In this document: positions 1-6,358 of the stretch, one piece after another
How the letters are laid out: every line of letters starts with the position of its first letter
Position numbering within the stretch: position 1 is the first letter of the stretch
DNA from: Bacteroidota bacterium
GTDB taxonomy: Bacteria > Bacteroidota > Bacteroidia > Chitinophagales > Chitinophagaceae
Direction of reading: 5' to 3'
DNA: 6,508 nt
Assembly (NCBI GenBank): GCA_021824855.1
Contig: JAKAJX010000148.1
Coordinates: forward strand, 1-6,508
Notes under the pieces: generated by a model
Database searches by the model: none
Told to the model about the DNA's origin: nothing
What the model saw: only the letters and a program-made list of their open reading frames with translations
Made by a program: the position numbers and the translations under genes

Positions 1-519
1 TAAACTTAAGCCCATAGCCAATTCGTAACTTATTGCCTGCGAAGCACCACGCAAGGCAGCTAATAACGAAAACTTATTATTGCTTGCCCAACCTCCAATC
101 ATAATTCCGTAAACACCCAAACTAACTACTCCAAAAACATACAAAATTCCAACATTAATATCGGCAATTTGCAATGCAATTGTTCTTCCAAATAATTCTA
201 CTTTATCTCCCCAAGGTACTACGGCACAAGTCATTAATGCTGCAGTCATTGCCAAAGCCGGACCTAAAATGAATAACGCTTTATTAGAATGGTTAGGAAT
301 AATTTCTTCCTTCATAATTAATTTTAATCCATCGGCAAATGGCTGAAATAATCCAAAAGGACCGGCACGGTTGGGTCCGGGTCTATCTTGCAAAGCTGCC
401 GCAATTTTTCGTTCGCCATAGGTCATGTAAAGAGCAATCCCTAAGCTTGCGAAAATGATAATTACAATTAAACTTAATTTTTCTATAAGAAGTAACCAAT
501 CTATTGCAAATAATGTCAT
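1..519 (-). CDS. nuoH: NADH-quinone oxidoreductase subunit H, N-terminal part (cut by window edge)
   Basis: This is the membrane subunit of complex I that forms much of the quinone channel next to NuoB and NuoD. I translated 173 in-frame codons from an ATG at 519 to the window edge, with no stop, so the gene continues leftwards; the full family length is about 330-350 residues. Family signatures are plain: YGERK at residues 34-38 (Glu36), RPGPNRAGPFGLFQPFADG at 46-64, the acidic KEE at 70-72, and LRASSQAISYE at 156-166. Hydrophobic helices fall at about 7-30, 81-101 and 120-144, with a further one starting near the edge. The start gives a normal N-terminus (MTLFAIDW), and no Shine-Dalgarno sequence precedes it. 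It follows the nuoG stop by 18 bases, so the two are almost certainly co-transcribed. Identity is secure; only the C-terminal half is unseen. Confidence 0.97.
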   Translation of the reverse strand, partial: MTLFAIDWLLLIEKLSLIVIIIFASLGIALYMTYGERKIAAALQDRPGPNRAGPFGLFQPFADGLKLIMKEEIIPNHSNKALFILGPALAMTAALMTCAVVPWGDKVELFGRTIALQIADINVGILYVFGVVSLGVYGIMIGGWASNNKFSLLAALRGASQAISYELAMGLSL

Positions 520-537
520 TGCTACTATTATTAAATA

Positions 538-1638
538 TTATTGATTAAAATCGTTTGAATGTGCCGGACGTTCTAATAAACTTAATTGAATATTTTCTTT
601 ATTTACTTCACTTACTTCATGAATATTCATTAATAATTTTGGATCTCGGCCTTGCATTACTTTTGAGAGCGTTTCGTTAGGTTTTTTCAAACCAACATAA
701 TGCCCTTGTGAAATAACAGAATGACGATTAATATTAGAAGGACCTTCTATTATCCAATCGCTTACTTTCTTTTTATCGAATCTGCATTCATTGCAAATCC
801 ATCCGGTACTACCCTTGCTGCTTTCTTTCACTTCGCCCCATTCGTCTTTTCTTGCAGTAACTCTATATACTTCATCGCCACGCATCCATAATTGTACTTC
901 GCCACAACACTTATCGCAATCTCTGTGTGCATCTACCGGTTTAGTAAACCAAACACGATTTTTAAAACGAAAAGTTTTATCGGTTAATGCTCCAACCGGA
1001 CAAACATCAATCACATTTCCAATAAAATCGTTTTGTAAATTTTTTTGAATAAATGTTGCTATTTGTGAATGATCTCCTCTGTCTAAAATTCCGTGTTCTC
1101 TATTAGTGGTTAATTGATCTGCTGTAAATACACAACGATAACAAAGAATACAACGTGTCATGTGTAATTGAATCTTATCGCCTAAATCAACTTTATGAAA
1201 TACTCTTTTCTGAAATTCGTAGCGTGTTTTTTCTTTGCCATGTTCGTAACTTAAATCTTGCAAATGACATTCACCTGCCTGATCGCAAATAGGACAATCT
1301 AACGGATGATTTAGTAATAAAAATTCAACCACACCGGCTCTTGCATCTAATACTTTGGGAGAAGTAATATTTTTAACTTCCATTCCATCCATAATAGTTG
1401 TTCTGCAAGAAGCTACCAATTTAGGCATTGGTCGAGGATCTTTTTCGGAGCCTTTACTTACTTCTACTAAACAGGTTCTACATTTACCTCCGCTGCCTTT
1501 TAATTTGCTGTAATAACACATTGTTGGCGGAGCTACTTCGCCACCAATTTTACGAGCAGCTTCTAAAATAGTAGTTCCGGCAGGTACTTCAATAGTAATG
1601 TTATCGATAGTTACTTTAAATAATGGTTGTTCGCTCAT
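538..1638 (-). CDS. nuoG: NADH-quinone oxidoreductase subunit G, short form without the molybdopterin-type domain
   Basis: This is the peripheral-arm subunit carrying electrons from NuoF towards NuoI and NuoB. The product has 366 residues, far shorter than the roughly 700-900 residues of classical NuoG. A 2Fe-2S ferredoxin domain comes first (N1b ligands Cys41, Cys53, Cys56, Cys78). Next is the His-plus-three-Cys 4Fe-4S site, HPLDCPICDQAGEC (His111, Cys115, Cys118, Cys124). A second 4Fe-4S site follows (Cys163, Cys166, Cys169, Cys213 in DVCPVGAL). Residues 241-285 hold CDKCC and later ICNEC, which resemble the start of the molybdopterin-oxidoreductase Fe-S domain, but the large domain that normally follows is absent. 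A tail of about 55 residues without metal motifs ends the protein. The reading frame is clean, and nuoH starts 18 bases after the stop, so this is a short form rather than a broken gene. The start lies 3 bases after the nuoF stop (TAATTTATG), suggesting translational coupling. Short NuoG proteins are, as I recall, usual in aerobic Bacteroidota. Confidence 0.95.
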   Translation of the reverse strand: MSEQPLFKVTIDNITIEVPAGTTILEAARKIGGEVAPPTMCYYSKLKGSGGKCRTCLVEVSKGSEKDPRPMPKLVASCRTTIMDGMEVKNITSPKVLDARAGVVEFLLLNHPLDCPICDQAGECHLQDLSYEHGKEKTRYEFQKRVFHKVDLGDKIQLHMTRCILCYRCVFTADQLTTNREHGILDRGDHSQIATFIQKNLQNDFIGNVIDVCPVGALTDKTFRFKNRVWFTKPVDAHRDCDKCCGEVQLWMRGDEVYRVTARKDEWGEVKESSKGSTGWICNECRFDKKKVSDWIIEGPSNINRHSVISQGHYVGLKKPNETLSKVMQGRDPKLLMNIHEVSEVNKENIQLSLLERPAHSNDFNQ

Positions 1639-1641
1639 AAA

Positions 1642-3000
1642 TTATGCTGTTACAGGCACATAAATAGGATCGGCATAATGAGCCAATCCAAAATTTCTTT
1701 TTTGCGATTCATCGGGATGGTTTACATGCCACGCAAACTCATCTCTAAAATGCCGAATAGCAGCAGCTACAGGCCATGCAGCTGCATCTCCTAACGGACA
1801 AATGGTGTTTCCTTCAATTTTGCTTTGAATATCCCATAATAAATCTATATCGCTGATTTTACCTTTTCCATATTCAATATTGTGTAATATTTTTTCCATC
1901 CATCCTGTTCCTTCGCGGCAAGGCGAACATTGTCCGCAGCTTTCATGCCTATAAAATCTGGCTAATGTTAAGGTGTTTTTTACAATGCATTGATCTTCAT
2001 CTAACACAATAAATCCGCCACTTCCCATCATACTGCCTGTTGCAAAACCGCCATCGCTTAAACTTTCATAATTCATATAACGGGTTTCGCCTTTAGCGGT
2101 TTTCAGTAATAGATTTGCCGGAAGAATAGGAACTGATGATCCGCCAGGGATACAGGCTTTTAAACGTTTTCCATTGGCAATACCTCCACAATATTCATCG
2201 CTATAAATAAATTCTTCCACGCTTATCGTCATATCAATTTCATATACACCCGGTTGATTGATATTACCACAAGCAGAAATTAATTTAGTACCTGTACTTC
2301 TTCCTACACCAATTTTGGCATACTCTTCTCCTCCCATATTAATAATGGGTACTATGGCCGATAATGTTTCTACATTATTTACTACTGTGGGTCTTTCCCA
2401 TAAACCTTTTACTGCCGGAAAAGGAGGTTTTAAACGAGGGTTACCACGTTTGCCTTCTAAACTTTCTATTAAAGCAGTTTCTTCACCACAGATATAAGCC
2501 CCTGCACCACGTTGTACATGAATATTACAATTAAACCCTGTTCCTAAAATATTATTTCCTACAAATCCATTTGCTTTTGCTTCGTTAATAGCCGTTTCTA
2601 AAATATCAACAATCCATGCATATTCTCCTCGGATGTAGATATAAGTATCGTTACTACCTAATGCAAAGGAAGAAACAATTAATCCTTCAATTAACAGATG
2701 CGGAATATTTTCCATTAAATATCTGTCTTTAAAAGTACCCGGTTCGCTTTCATCGGCATTACATACCAAATGGCGAGGAACACCTTCGGGCTTTGCAATA
2801 AAGCTCCATTTCATTCCTGCCGGAAAGCCTGCACCGCCACGGCCACGTAATCCGCTTTTTTTCACTTCGTCCACAATGTTTTCGGGGCTCATTGTTTTTA
2901 AAGCCTTCTCTACACTGCGATAGCCGCCTTCTCGCCGATATACTTCGTACGAACGAATACCTTCAATGTGTGCTTTTTCTAATAATAATTTTACTGCCAT
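1642..3000 (-). CDS. nuoF: NADH-quinone oxidoreductase subunit F (NADH- and FMN-binding, 51 kDa type)
   Basis: This is the entry point of complex I: it oxidises NADH with FMN and passes electrons to its own 4Fe-4S cluster (N3). The product has 452 residues, normal for the family. The glycine-rich nucleotide motif GLRGRGGAGFPAG is at residues 50-62. The FMN/NADH region continues with ADESEPGTFKDR (82-93) and RGAGAYICGEETALIESLEG (164-183). The middle holds the SLBB-type ubiquitin-like segment. The C-terminal cluster site is SCGQCSPCREGTGW, with ligands Cys355, Cys358 and Cys361, and the fourth ligand is Cys401 in TICPLGDA. All binding residues I would expect are present. It starts 23 bases after the nuoE stop and almost abuts nuoG, matching the E-F-G order of the NADH-input module. 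No Shine-Dalgarno sequence is visible; the leader is AT-rich. Confidence 0.98.
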   Translation of the reverse strand: MAVKLLLEKAHIEGIRSYEVYRREGGYRSVEKALKTMSPENIVDEVKKSGLRGRGGAGFPAGMKWSFIAKPEGVPRHLVCNADESEPGTFKDRYLMENIPHLLIEGLIVSSFALGSNDTYIYIRGEYAWIVDILETAINEAKANGFVGNNILGTGFNCNIHVQRGAGAYICGEETALIESLEGKRGNPRLKPPFPAVKGLWERPTVVNNVETLSAIVPIINMGGEEYAKIGVGRSTGTKLISACGNINQPGVYEIDMTISVEEFIYSDEYCGGIANGKRLKACIPGGSSVPILPANLLLKTAKGETRYMNYESLSDGGFATGSMMGSGGFIVLDEDQCIVKNTLTLARFYRHESCGQCSPCREGTGWMEKILHNIEYGKGKISDIDLLWDIQSKIEGNTICPLGDAAAWPVAAAIRHFRDEFAWHVNHPDESQKRNFGLAHYADPIYVPVTA

Positions 3001-3023
3001 TTATATTAAGCTTTCAATATTTT

Positions 3024-3530
3024 TCAATTATTAACCGCTGCATTTTTTCTACATTCTTCAATAATAGCATCTACTTTTTCTTTGGTTAAATGTTCTTTAT
3101 AATGTTTACCCAATTGCATCATTGGTGCATAACCACATGCACCTAAGCATTCAACTGTTTTTAAAGTAAATAATCCATCAGTTGTGGTTTCGCCGGGTTT
3201 AATGCCTAATGTGTTTTCGATGTATTGAATAATATTATCACTGCCACGTAGCATACATGGACCTGTTTGGCATACTTCGAATACATATTTGCCAACAGGT
3301 TTTAAATGATACATACTATAAAATGTAGCCACTTCGTATACTTCAATAGGTTTTATTTGCAATAATTCGGCAACATAGTTTAAGGCTTCTTCACTTAGCC
3401 ATCCGCCAAAACTTTCTTGTGCTAAATGCAATACAGGTAATAAAGCACTTTTCTGCTTTCCTTCAGGATAGCGAGCTACTAATCTGTTAAACTCTGCTAA
3501 TTGTTGTTCGTTAAACTTCATAAATCCCAT
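3024..3530 (-). CDS. nuoE: NADH-quinone oxidoreductase subunit E (24 kDa type, 2Fe-2S cluster N1a)
   Basis: This is a thioredoxin-fold 2Fe-2S subunit that pairs with NuoF in the NADH dehydrogenase module. The product has 168 residues, a normal length. The helical N-terminus contains the family stretch YPEGKQKSALLPVLHLAQE (21-39) and EVATFYSMYHLKPVGK (66-81). Cluster N1a ligands are Cys87 and Cys92 (CQTGPC) and Cys128 and Cys132 (CLGAC), giving the typical C-x4-C-x35-C-x3-C spacing. The start is uncertain: ATG at 3530 gives MGFMKFNEQQ, whereas ATG at 3521 gives MKFNEQQLAEF, which looks more like the usual N-terminus. No Shine-Dalgarno sequence decides between them. The stop is TGA, whereas the other stops seen in the window are TAA. 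It lies 71 bases after nuoD and 23 bases before nuoF. Confidence 0.97.
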   Translation of the reverse strand: MGFMKFNEQQLAEFNRLVARYPEGKQKSALLPVLHLAQESFGGWLSEEALNYVAELLQIKPIEVYEVATFYSMYHLKPVGKYVFEVCQTGPCMLRGSDNIIQYIENTLGIKPGETTTDGLFTLKTVECLGACGYAPMMQLGKHYKEHLTKEKVDAIIEECRKNAAVNN

Positions 3531-3542
3531 CCCAAAAAGGGA
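3530..3542 (-). repeat. Short inverted repeat at the nuoE start
   Basis: TCCC and GGGA arms (4 bp) flank a five-base T loop on the transcribed strand, and the second arm ends with the A of the upstream nuoE ATG. A small RNA hairpin here could favour initiation at the second ATG (3521). The stem is very short, so the effect is only conjecture. The rest of the nuoD-nuoE spacer shows no promoter or terminator that I can support. Confidence 0.25.
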
Positions 3543-3601
3543 AATTTTATTTTTATAACATTAATAAAATGCGTAAGCACAAGCCATTAAGACGTGTATG
3601 T

Positions 3602-4834
3602 TTATGCATCCAATTCTCCTGCAATTAAATTTAAACTACTCATTGTCATAATAGCATCACTTAGCATAGCACCTTTTGTTAATTCGGAATATGCCTGATA
3701 ATAAATAAAACAAGGTCTGCGAAAATGCAGCCTAAAAGGTGTACGCCCACCATCACTAATTAAATAAAATCCTAATTCTCCATTTGCTGCTTCGATTGAA
3801 TGATATACTTCGCCTTTTGGAATATCTGTTTCGCCCATAATAATTTTAAAGTGCCAGATTAATGCTTCCATTTTGGTGTATACATCTTCTTTTTTAGGCA
3901 AATAATATTCGGGAACATTGGCATGAAATATTTCTGCATCCGCCCCTTTAAATGCTTGAACTTTTTGATATGCCTGATTAATGATACTTAAGCTTTGCCA
4001 CATTTCTTCTTCTCTTACCTGAAAGCGATCGTAATTATCTCCGGTATTACCAATAGGAATTTTAAAATCGAAATCTTGGTAACTACTGTATGGATTTTGT
4101 ACACGTACATCATAATCTACACCGGCAGCTCGTAAATTAGGACCGGTAAATCCATAATTCAAAGCACGCTCTGCACTTATACCGCCGGTACCTTGTAACC
4201 GATCCATAAATATGCGATTGCGTGTCATTAATGTTTCAAACTCTTTTAAAACTTTAGGATATTCTCTCAAAAATTTTTCTATTTTTTCAAATGCCGTATT
4301 TGAGAAATTCCTTTCAAAACCGCCAATACGCCCAATATTAGTAGTAAGGCGGGAGCCGCATACTTCTTCATATATTTCATAAATTAATTCGCGGTATTGC
4401 ATTACATATACAAATCCTGTAAAAGCACCTGCATCTACTGCTACAATTGAATTACAAATTAAATGATCGGCAATTCTTGCCAATTCCATAATAATAATTC
4501 GCAAATAATCTACCCGCTTAGGTGTTTCTATTTTCAATAATTTCTCGCAGGTTAAATGCCAACCCATATTATTTAAAGGGCTACTACAATAGTTTAGTCT
4601 ATCGGTAATGGGTGTAATTTGATATAATGGTCTACGCTCGGCCAATTTTTCAAATGCCCGATGTATGTATCCTATGGTTTGCTCCGAACTAACCACTCTT
4701 TCTCCATCCAGCTCCAAAATATTTTGCATTACGCCATGCGTTGCAGGATGCGTTGGACCTAAATTAATAGTAGTGGTTTGCTTTTCTATTGAACCCTCGG
4801 GTAAGCTAATATGATTATGGACTGTTTCTAACAT
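3602..4834 (-). CDS. nuoD: NADH-quinone oxidoreductase subunit D (49 kDa type, quinone-site subunit)
   Basis: This is the connecting-arm subunit that, with NuoB, forms the quinone reduction site; it descends from the large subunit of NiFe hydrogenases. The product has 410 residues, usual for an unfused NuoD. The N-terminal signature GPTHPATHGV is at residues 26-35; His33 matches the quinone-contacting His, and Tyr82 in DRLNYCS matches the quinone-contacting Tyr known in Thermus and Yarrowia. Further family blocks are ELARIADHLICN (117-128), CGSRLTTNIGRIGG (159-172), GTGGISAERALNYGFTGPNLRAAG (215-238), and the C-terminal IEAANGELGFYLISDGG (347-363). The hydrogenase nickel cysteines are absent, as expected. 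The last residues are GELDA, whereas many family members end in GEVDR or similar. It starts 93 bases after a small membrane ORF rather than directly after nuoC. Confidence 0.98.
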   Translation of the reverse strand: MLETVHNHISLPEGSIEKQTTTINLGPTHPATHGVMQNILELDGERVVSSEQTIGYIHRAFEKLAERRPLYQITPITDRLNYCSSPLNNMGWHLTCEKLLKIETPKRVDYLRIIIMELARIADHLICNSIVAVDAGAFTGFVYVMQYRELIYEIYEEVCGSRLTTNIGRIGGFERNFSNTAFEKIEKFLREYPKVLKEFETLMTRNRIFMDRLQGTGGISAERALNYGFTGPNLRAAGVDYDVRVQNPYSSYQDFDFKIPIGNTGDNYDRFQVREEEMWQSLSIINQAYQKVQAFKGADAEIFHANVPEYYLPKKEDVYTKMEALIWHFKIIMGETDIPKGEVYHSIEAANGELGFYLISDGGRTPFRLHFRRPCFIYYQAYSELTKGAMLSDAIMTMSSLNLIAGELDA

Positions 4835-4913
4835 GATATTATTGATGCTTCCAGCTTTTATTTATCAATTAAACTTAGTTGTGTTACTCACTTGTACGTT
4901 CCTATCTCTATTC

Positions 4914-4928
4914 AACAATGCAATTGTT
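4914..4928 (-). repeat. Weak inverted repeat at the end of the small membrane ORF
   Basis: AACAAT and ATTGTT form a perfect 6-bp inverted repeat around a three-base loop, overlapping the last base of the ORF stop codon. The stem is nearly all A/T and no U-run follows on the transcribed strand, so it does not qualify as an intrinsic terminator. The remaining spacer up to nuoD has stops in all frames I read and no supported promoter. Confidence 0.3.
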
Positions 4929-5113
4929 TATTTATTTTTCATTTTCTTAATTAAAATTCCAAGAAAATAAAAAGCACTAACAGTAAACATTCCCACTCCA
5001 ACACCATTCCAAAAACCATTCTTTACAAATAAAAAAATCAACAAAGCCACCATACTGATACTACCGTACCATTTTGTTTTGTTGGCCTGAATCCAGTAAT
5101 TAATTTTATTCAT
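4928..5113 (-). CDS. Small two-helix membrane protein of unknown function, between nuoC and nuoD
   Basis: I do not recognise this 61-residue product. A polar, Lys-containing N-terminus with two Trp (MNKINYWIQANKTKW) leads into a hydrophobic helix at about 16-30 (ISMVALLIFLFV). A short loop, KNGFWNG, follows, then a second helix at about 37-55 rich in Gly and aromatic residues, and a basic tail KKMKNK. Positive charge at both ends predicts a hairpin with both termini in the cytoplasm. There is no cleavable signal peptide, Cys or metal motif. It lies 43 bases after nuoC and 93 bases before nuoD in the same orientation, so it is likely carried on the nuo transcript. Its two clean helices and start-to-stop frame support a real gene, although short AT-rich ORFs of this length can be spurious. 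It could be a complex I accessory or assembly factor, or an unrelated passenger; sequence alone does not decide. Confidence 0.7.
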   Translation of the reverse strand: MNKINYWIQANKTKWYGSISMVALLIFLFVKNGFWNGVGVGMFTVSAFYFLGILIKKMKNK

Positions 5114-5130
5114 AGAATGAATCGTTTATT

Positions 5131-5159
5131 CAAAAGTACATTGTCAAATTGCCTTATTA
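5131..5159 (-). promoter_or_regulatory. Candidate Bacteroidota-type promoter upstream of the small membrane ORF
   Basis: On the transcribed strand the spacer after nuoC contains TACTTTTG (5138-5131), an exact match to the Bacteroidota -7 consensus TAnnTTTG. At the family's usual 19-base spacing upstream sits TTA (5160-5158), two of three bases of the -33 element TTG, overlapping the nuoC stop. Initiation would fall roughly 10 bases before the ORF's ATG. It could supply extra transcription of the small ORF and nuoD onwards. The match is short and could be chance; no other spacer in the window has a full TAnnTTTG on this strand. Confidence 0.3.
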
Positions 5160-5675
5160 ACTATTTGTTCCTCCTCTTCCAAACATTTCATCATCTTTAT
5201 CAATTCTTGTTTGATCTTCTAAAGGATATTCTTTTCTTAACGGAAAATAATCCATCTCATCCACGTTCAAAATTCTTTTTAAATTAGGATGACCGATAAA
5301 TTTAACTCCAAAAAAATCGAAGGTTTCTCTTTCCATCCAATTGGCGGTAGAAAATAGTTGCGTTGCTGTAAAAACTTCGGGGGTTTCAATAGCAGTATAT
5401 ATTTTAAACCGTAAACGAATATTTGCTTTTAAATTATGAAGATGATACACCACCGCTAATTCACGTCCTATTTGATGCGGATAATGAACTCCGGTTAAAT
5501 CGGTAAGGAATTGAAATTGCAAATCTGCATCATCGTATAAAAACTGTAATACTTTTAAATTCAATTCTTTTGGTGCTTCAAAACTCAATAATCCATAAGG
5601 TTCATCAAAGCCTGTCACTTGATCTCCAAATTTTTCAATTAGTTTTTGTTGAATTATTTCGTTGGTCAAAATCAT
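5157..5675 (-). CDS. nuoC: NADH-quinone oxidoreductase subunit C (30 kDa type)
   Basis: This is a connecting-arm subunit with no cofactor that docks against NuoD and NuoB in the peripheral arm of complex I. The product has 172 residues, the usual length for an unfused NuoC. The family signature ERETFDFFGVKFIGHPNLKR is at residues 115-134 (the 30-kDa pattern E-R-E-x2-D-x2-G), followed by FPLRKEYPLED (144-154). An earlier block, FQFLTDLTGVHYP (54-66), also fits. The tail DKDDEMFGRGGTNS resembles, from memory, other Bacteroidota NuoC tails. It lies 47 bases after nuoB. Unlike the fused NuoCD of E. coli, it is separated from nuoD here by a small membrane ORF. The start gives MILTNEIIQQKLIEKFG, a normal N-terminus, preceded by an AT-rich leader without a Shine-Dalgarno sequence. 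Confidence 0.97.
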   Translation of the reverse strand: MILTNEIIQQKLIEKFGDQVTGFDEPYGLLSFEAPKELNLKVLQFLYDDADLQFQFLTDLTGVHYPHQIGRELAVVYHLHNLKANIRLRFKIYTAIETPEVFTATQLFSTANWMERETFDFFGVKFIGHPNLKRILNVDEMDYFPLRKEYPLEDQTRIDKDDEMFGRGGTNS

Positions 5676-5722
5676 AATTTAATATTTGATAACACTACAA
5701 TCTTTAGCCTTCCTTTTATAAT

Positions 5723-6310
5723 TTATTCAATACCATAACTATTTAATAATTCCTGATATTGTGGGCTATTTCTTCGGCGAATACTTTCTTGCCCTACTAA
5801 ATCCTGAATACGCATAAATCCGTCTAAAATAGCTTCGGGTCTTGGTGGGCAACCCGGCACATATACATCTACCGGCACTACCTGATCTATTCCTTGTAAT
5901 ACACTGTATGTATCAAAAATGCCACCGCTACTTGCACAAGCGCCAACAGCTATTACCCAACGCGGCTCGGCCATTTGTAAATACACTTGTTTAACAACCG
6001 GTGCCATTTTTTTAGAAATAGTTCCCATTACCATCATTAAATCGCATTGCCGCGGTGTAAATGCCATACGTTCGGCACCAAACCGAGCTAAATCGTAATG
6101 TGCAGCAGCAGTTGCCATAAATTCAATACCGCAACAAGAAGTAGCAAAAGGTAATGGCCATATTGAATTTTTTCGGGCTAACCCTACAACATCACTCATT
6201 TTCGCGGTAAAAAATCCTTCTCCCGAATAACCATTGGGGGCAGGAACAAAGCTAACTGCAGTTGAAATTTCTGCAGTTTTAGGATGAATATTAAAACGTA
6301 CCGGACGCAT
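5723..6310 (-). CDS. nuoB: NADH-quinone oxidoreductase subunit B (PSST type, 4Fe-4S cluster N2)
   Basis: This subunit carries cluster N2, the last Fe-S centre before quinone. The product has 195 residues, slightly longer than the roughly 160-190 often seen because of an N-terminal extension ahead of the conserved core. N2 ligands are the tandem Cys59-Cys60 in ATSCCGIEFMA, Cys125 in VGACASSGG, and Cys154 in VPGCPPRPEA. Their spacing equals that of E. coli NuoB. Other family blocks are RFGAERMAFTPRQCDLMMVMGT (76-97) and EPRWVIAVGAC. There is no transmembrane segment; it is a peripheral-arm protein resting on NuoH and NuoA. The start at 6310 (MRPVRFNIHP) is the only upstream Met before residue 38, and Met38 would sit too close to the core. 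It lies 92 bases after nuoA and 47 bases before nuoC. Confidence 0.98.
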   Translation of the reverse strand: MRPVRFNIHPKTAEISTAVSFVPAPNGYSGEGFFTAKMSDVVGLARKNSIWPLPFATSCCGIEFMATAAAHYDLARFGAERMAFTPRQCDLMMVMGTISKKMAPVVKQVYLQMAEPRWVIAVGACASSGGIFDTYSVLQGIDQVVPVDVYVPGCPPRPEAILDGFMRIQDLVGQESIRRRNSPQYQELLNSYGIE

Positions 6311-6324
6311 AACTAAGAATTTAC

Positions 6325-6343
6325 AATTAATAATTAATAATTA
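6325..6343. repeat. Short 7-base tandem repeat in the nuoA-nuoB spacer
   Basis: AATTAAT occurs twice in direct succession, followed by a partial third copy AATTA. It lies in a spacer made almost entirely of A and T, 15 to 33 bases before the nuoB start. This may simply keep the leader unstructured, which suits Bacteroidota initiation without a Shine-Dalgarno sequence. I see no known protein-binding motif. Confidence 0.4.
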
Positions 6344-6344
6344 C

Positions 6345-6358
6345 AGGCTCGATCGCCT
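6345..6358. repeat. GC-rich inverted repeat in the AT-rich nuoA-nuoB spacer
   Basis: AGGC and GCCT (4-bp arms) flank the six bases TCGATC; the centre also contains the palindrome CGATCG. It is the only GC-rich patch in the spacer. T-richness follows it only on the plus strand, so it is not an intrinsic terminator for the minus-strand operon. It may be a weak RNA hairpin or a protein-binding site, or have no role. Confidence 0.3.

Noticed and set aside
791..1048. Plus-strand open frame of 85 codons opposite nuoG
   Set aside because: It lies wholly antisense to a well-conserved Fe-S coding region, has low-complexity Ser/Pro/Thr content and no recognisable motif; it is a shadow of nuoG.
538..1638. 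nuoG as a pseudogene or frameshifted gene, because of its short length
   Set aside because: The frame is intact, all main cluster ligands are present, and nuoH begins 18 bases later, leaving no remnant of the missing domain.
2258..2497. Plus-strand open frame of 79 codons opposite nuoF
   Set aside because: It lies entirely inside the conserved nuoF coding region on the other strand and has no family resemblance.
2892..3089. Plus-strand open frame of 65 codons with a hydrophobic stretch, across the nuoF-nuoE junction
   Set aside because: The hydrophobicity comes from AT-rich antisense codons (Phe, Ile, Leu); it overlaps two conserved genes and no promoter is visible.
3602..4834. NuoD as a NiFe hydrogenase large subunit, or the cluster as a hydrogenase or Mrp-type system
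   Set aside because: The nickel-binding CxxC pairs are absent and the neighbours nuoE, nuoF and nuoG carry NADH- and FMN-specific motifs, so this is respiratory complex I.
4835..4927. Promoter in the spacer before nuoD, based on TAAGTTTA
   Set aside because: The -7-like element has a mismatch in its last base and no TTG lies at 17 to 23 bases upstream.
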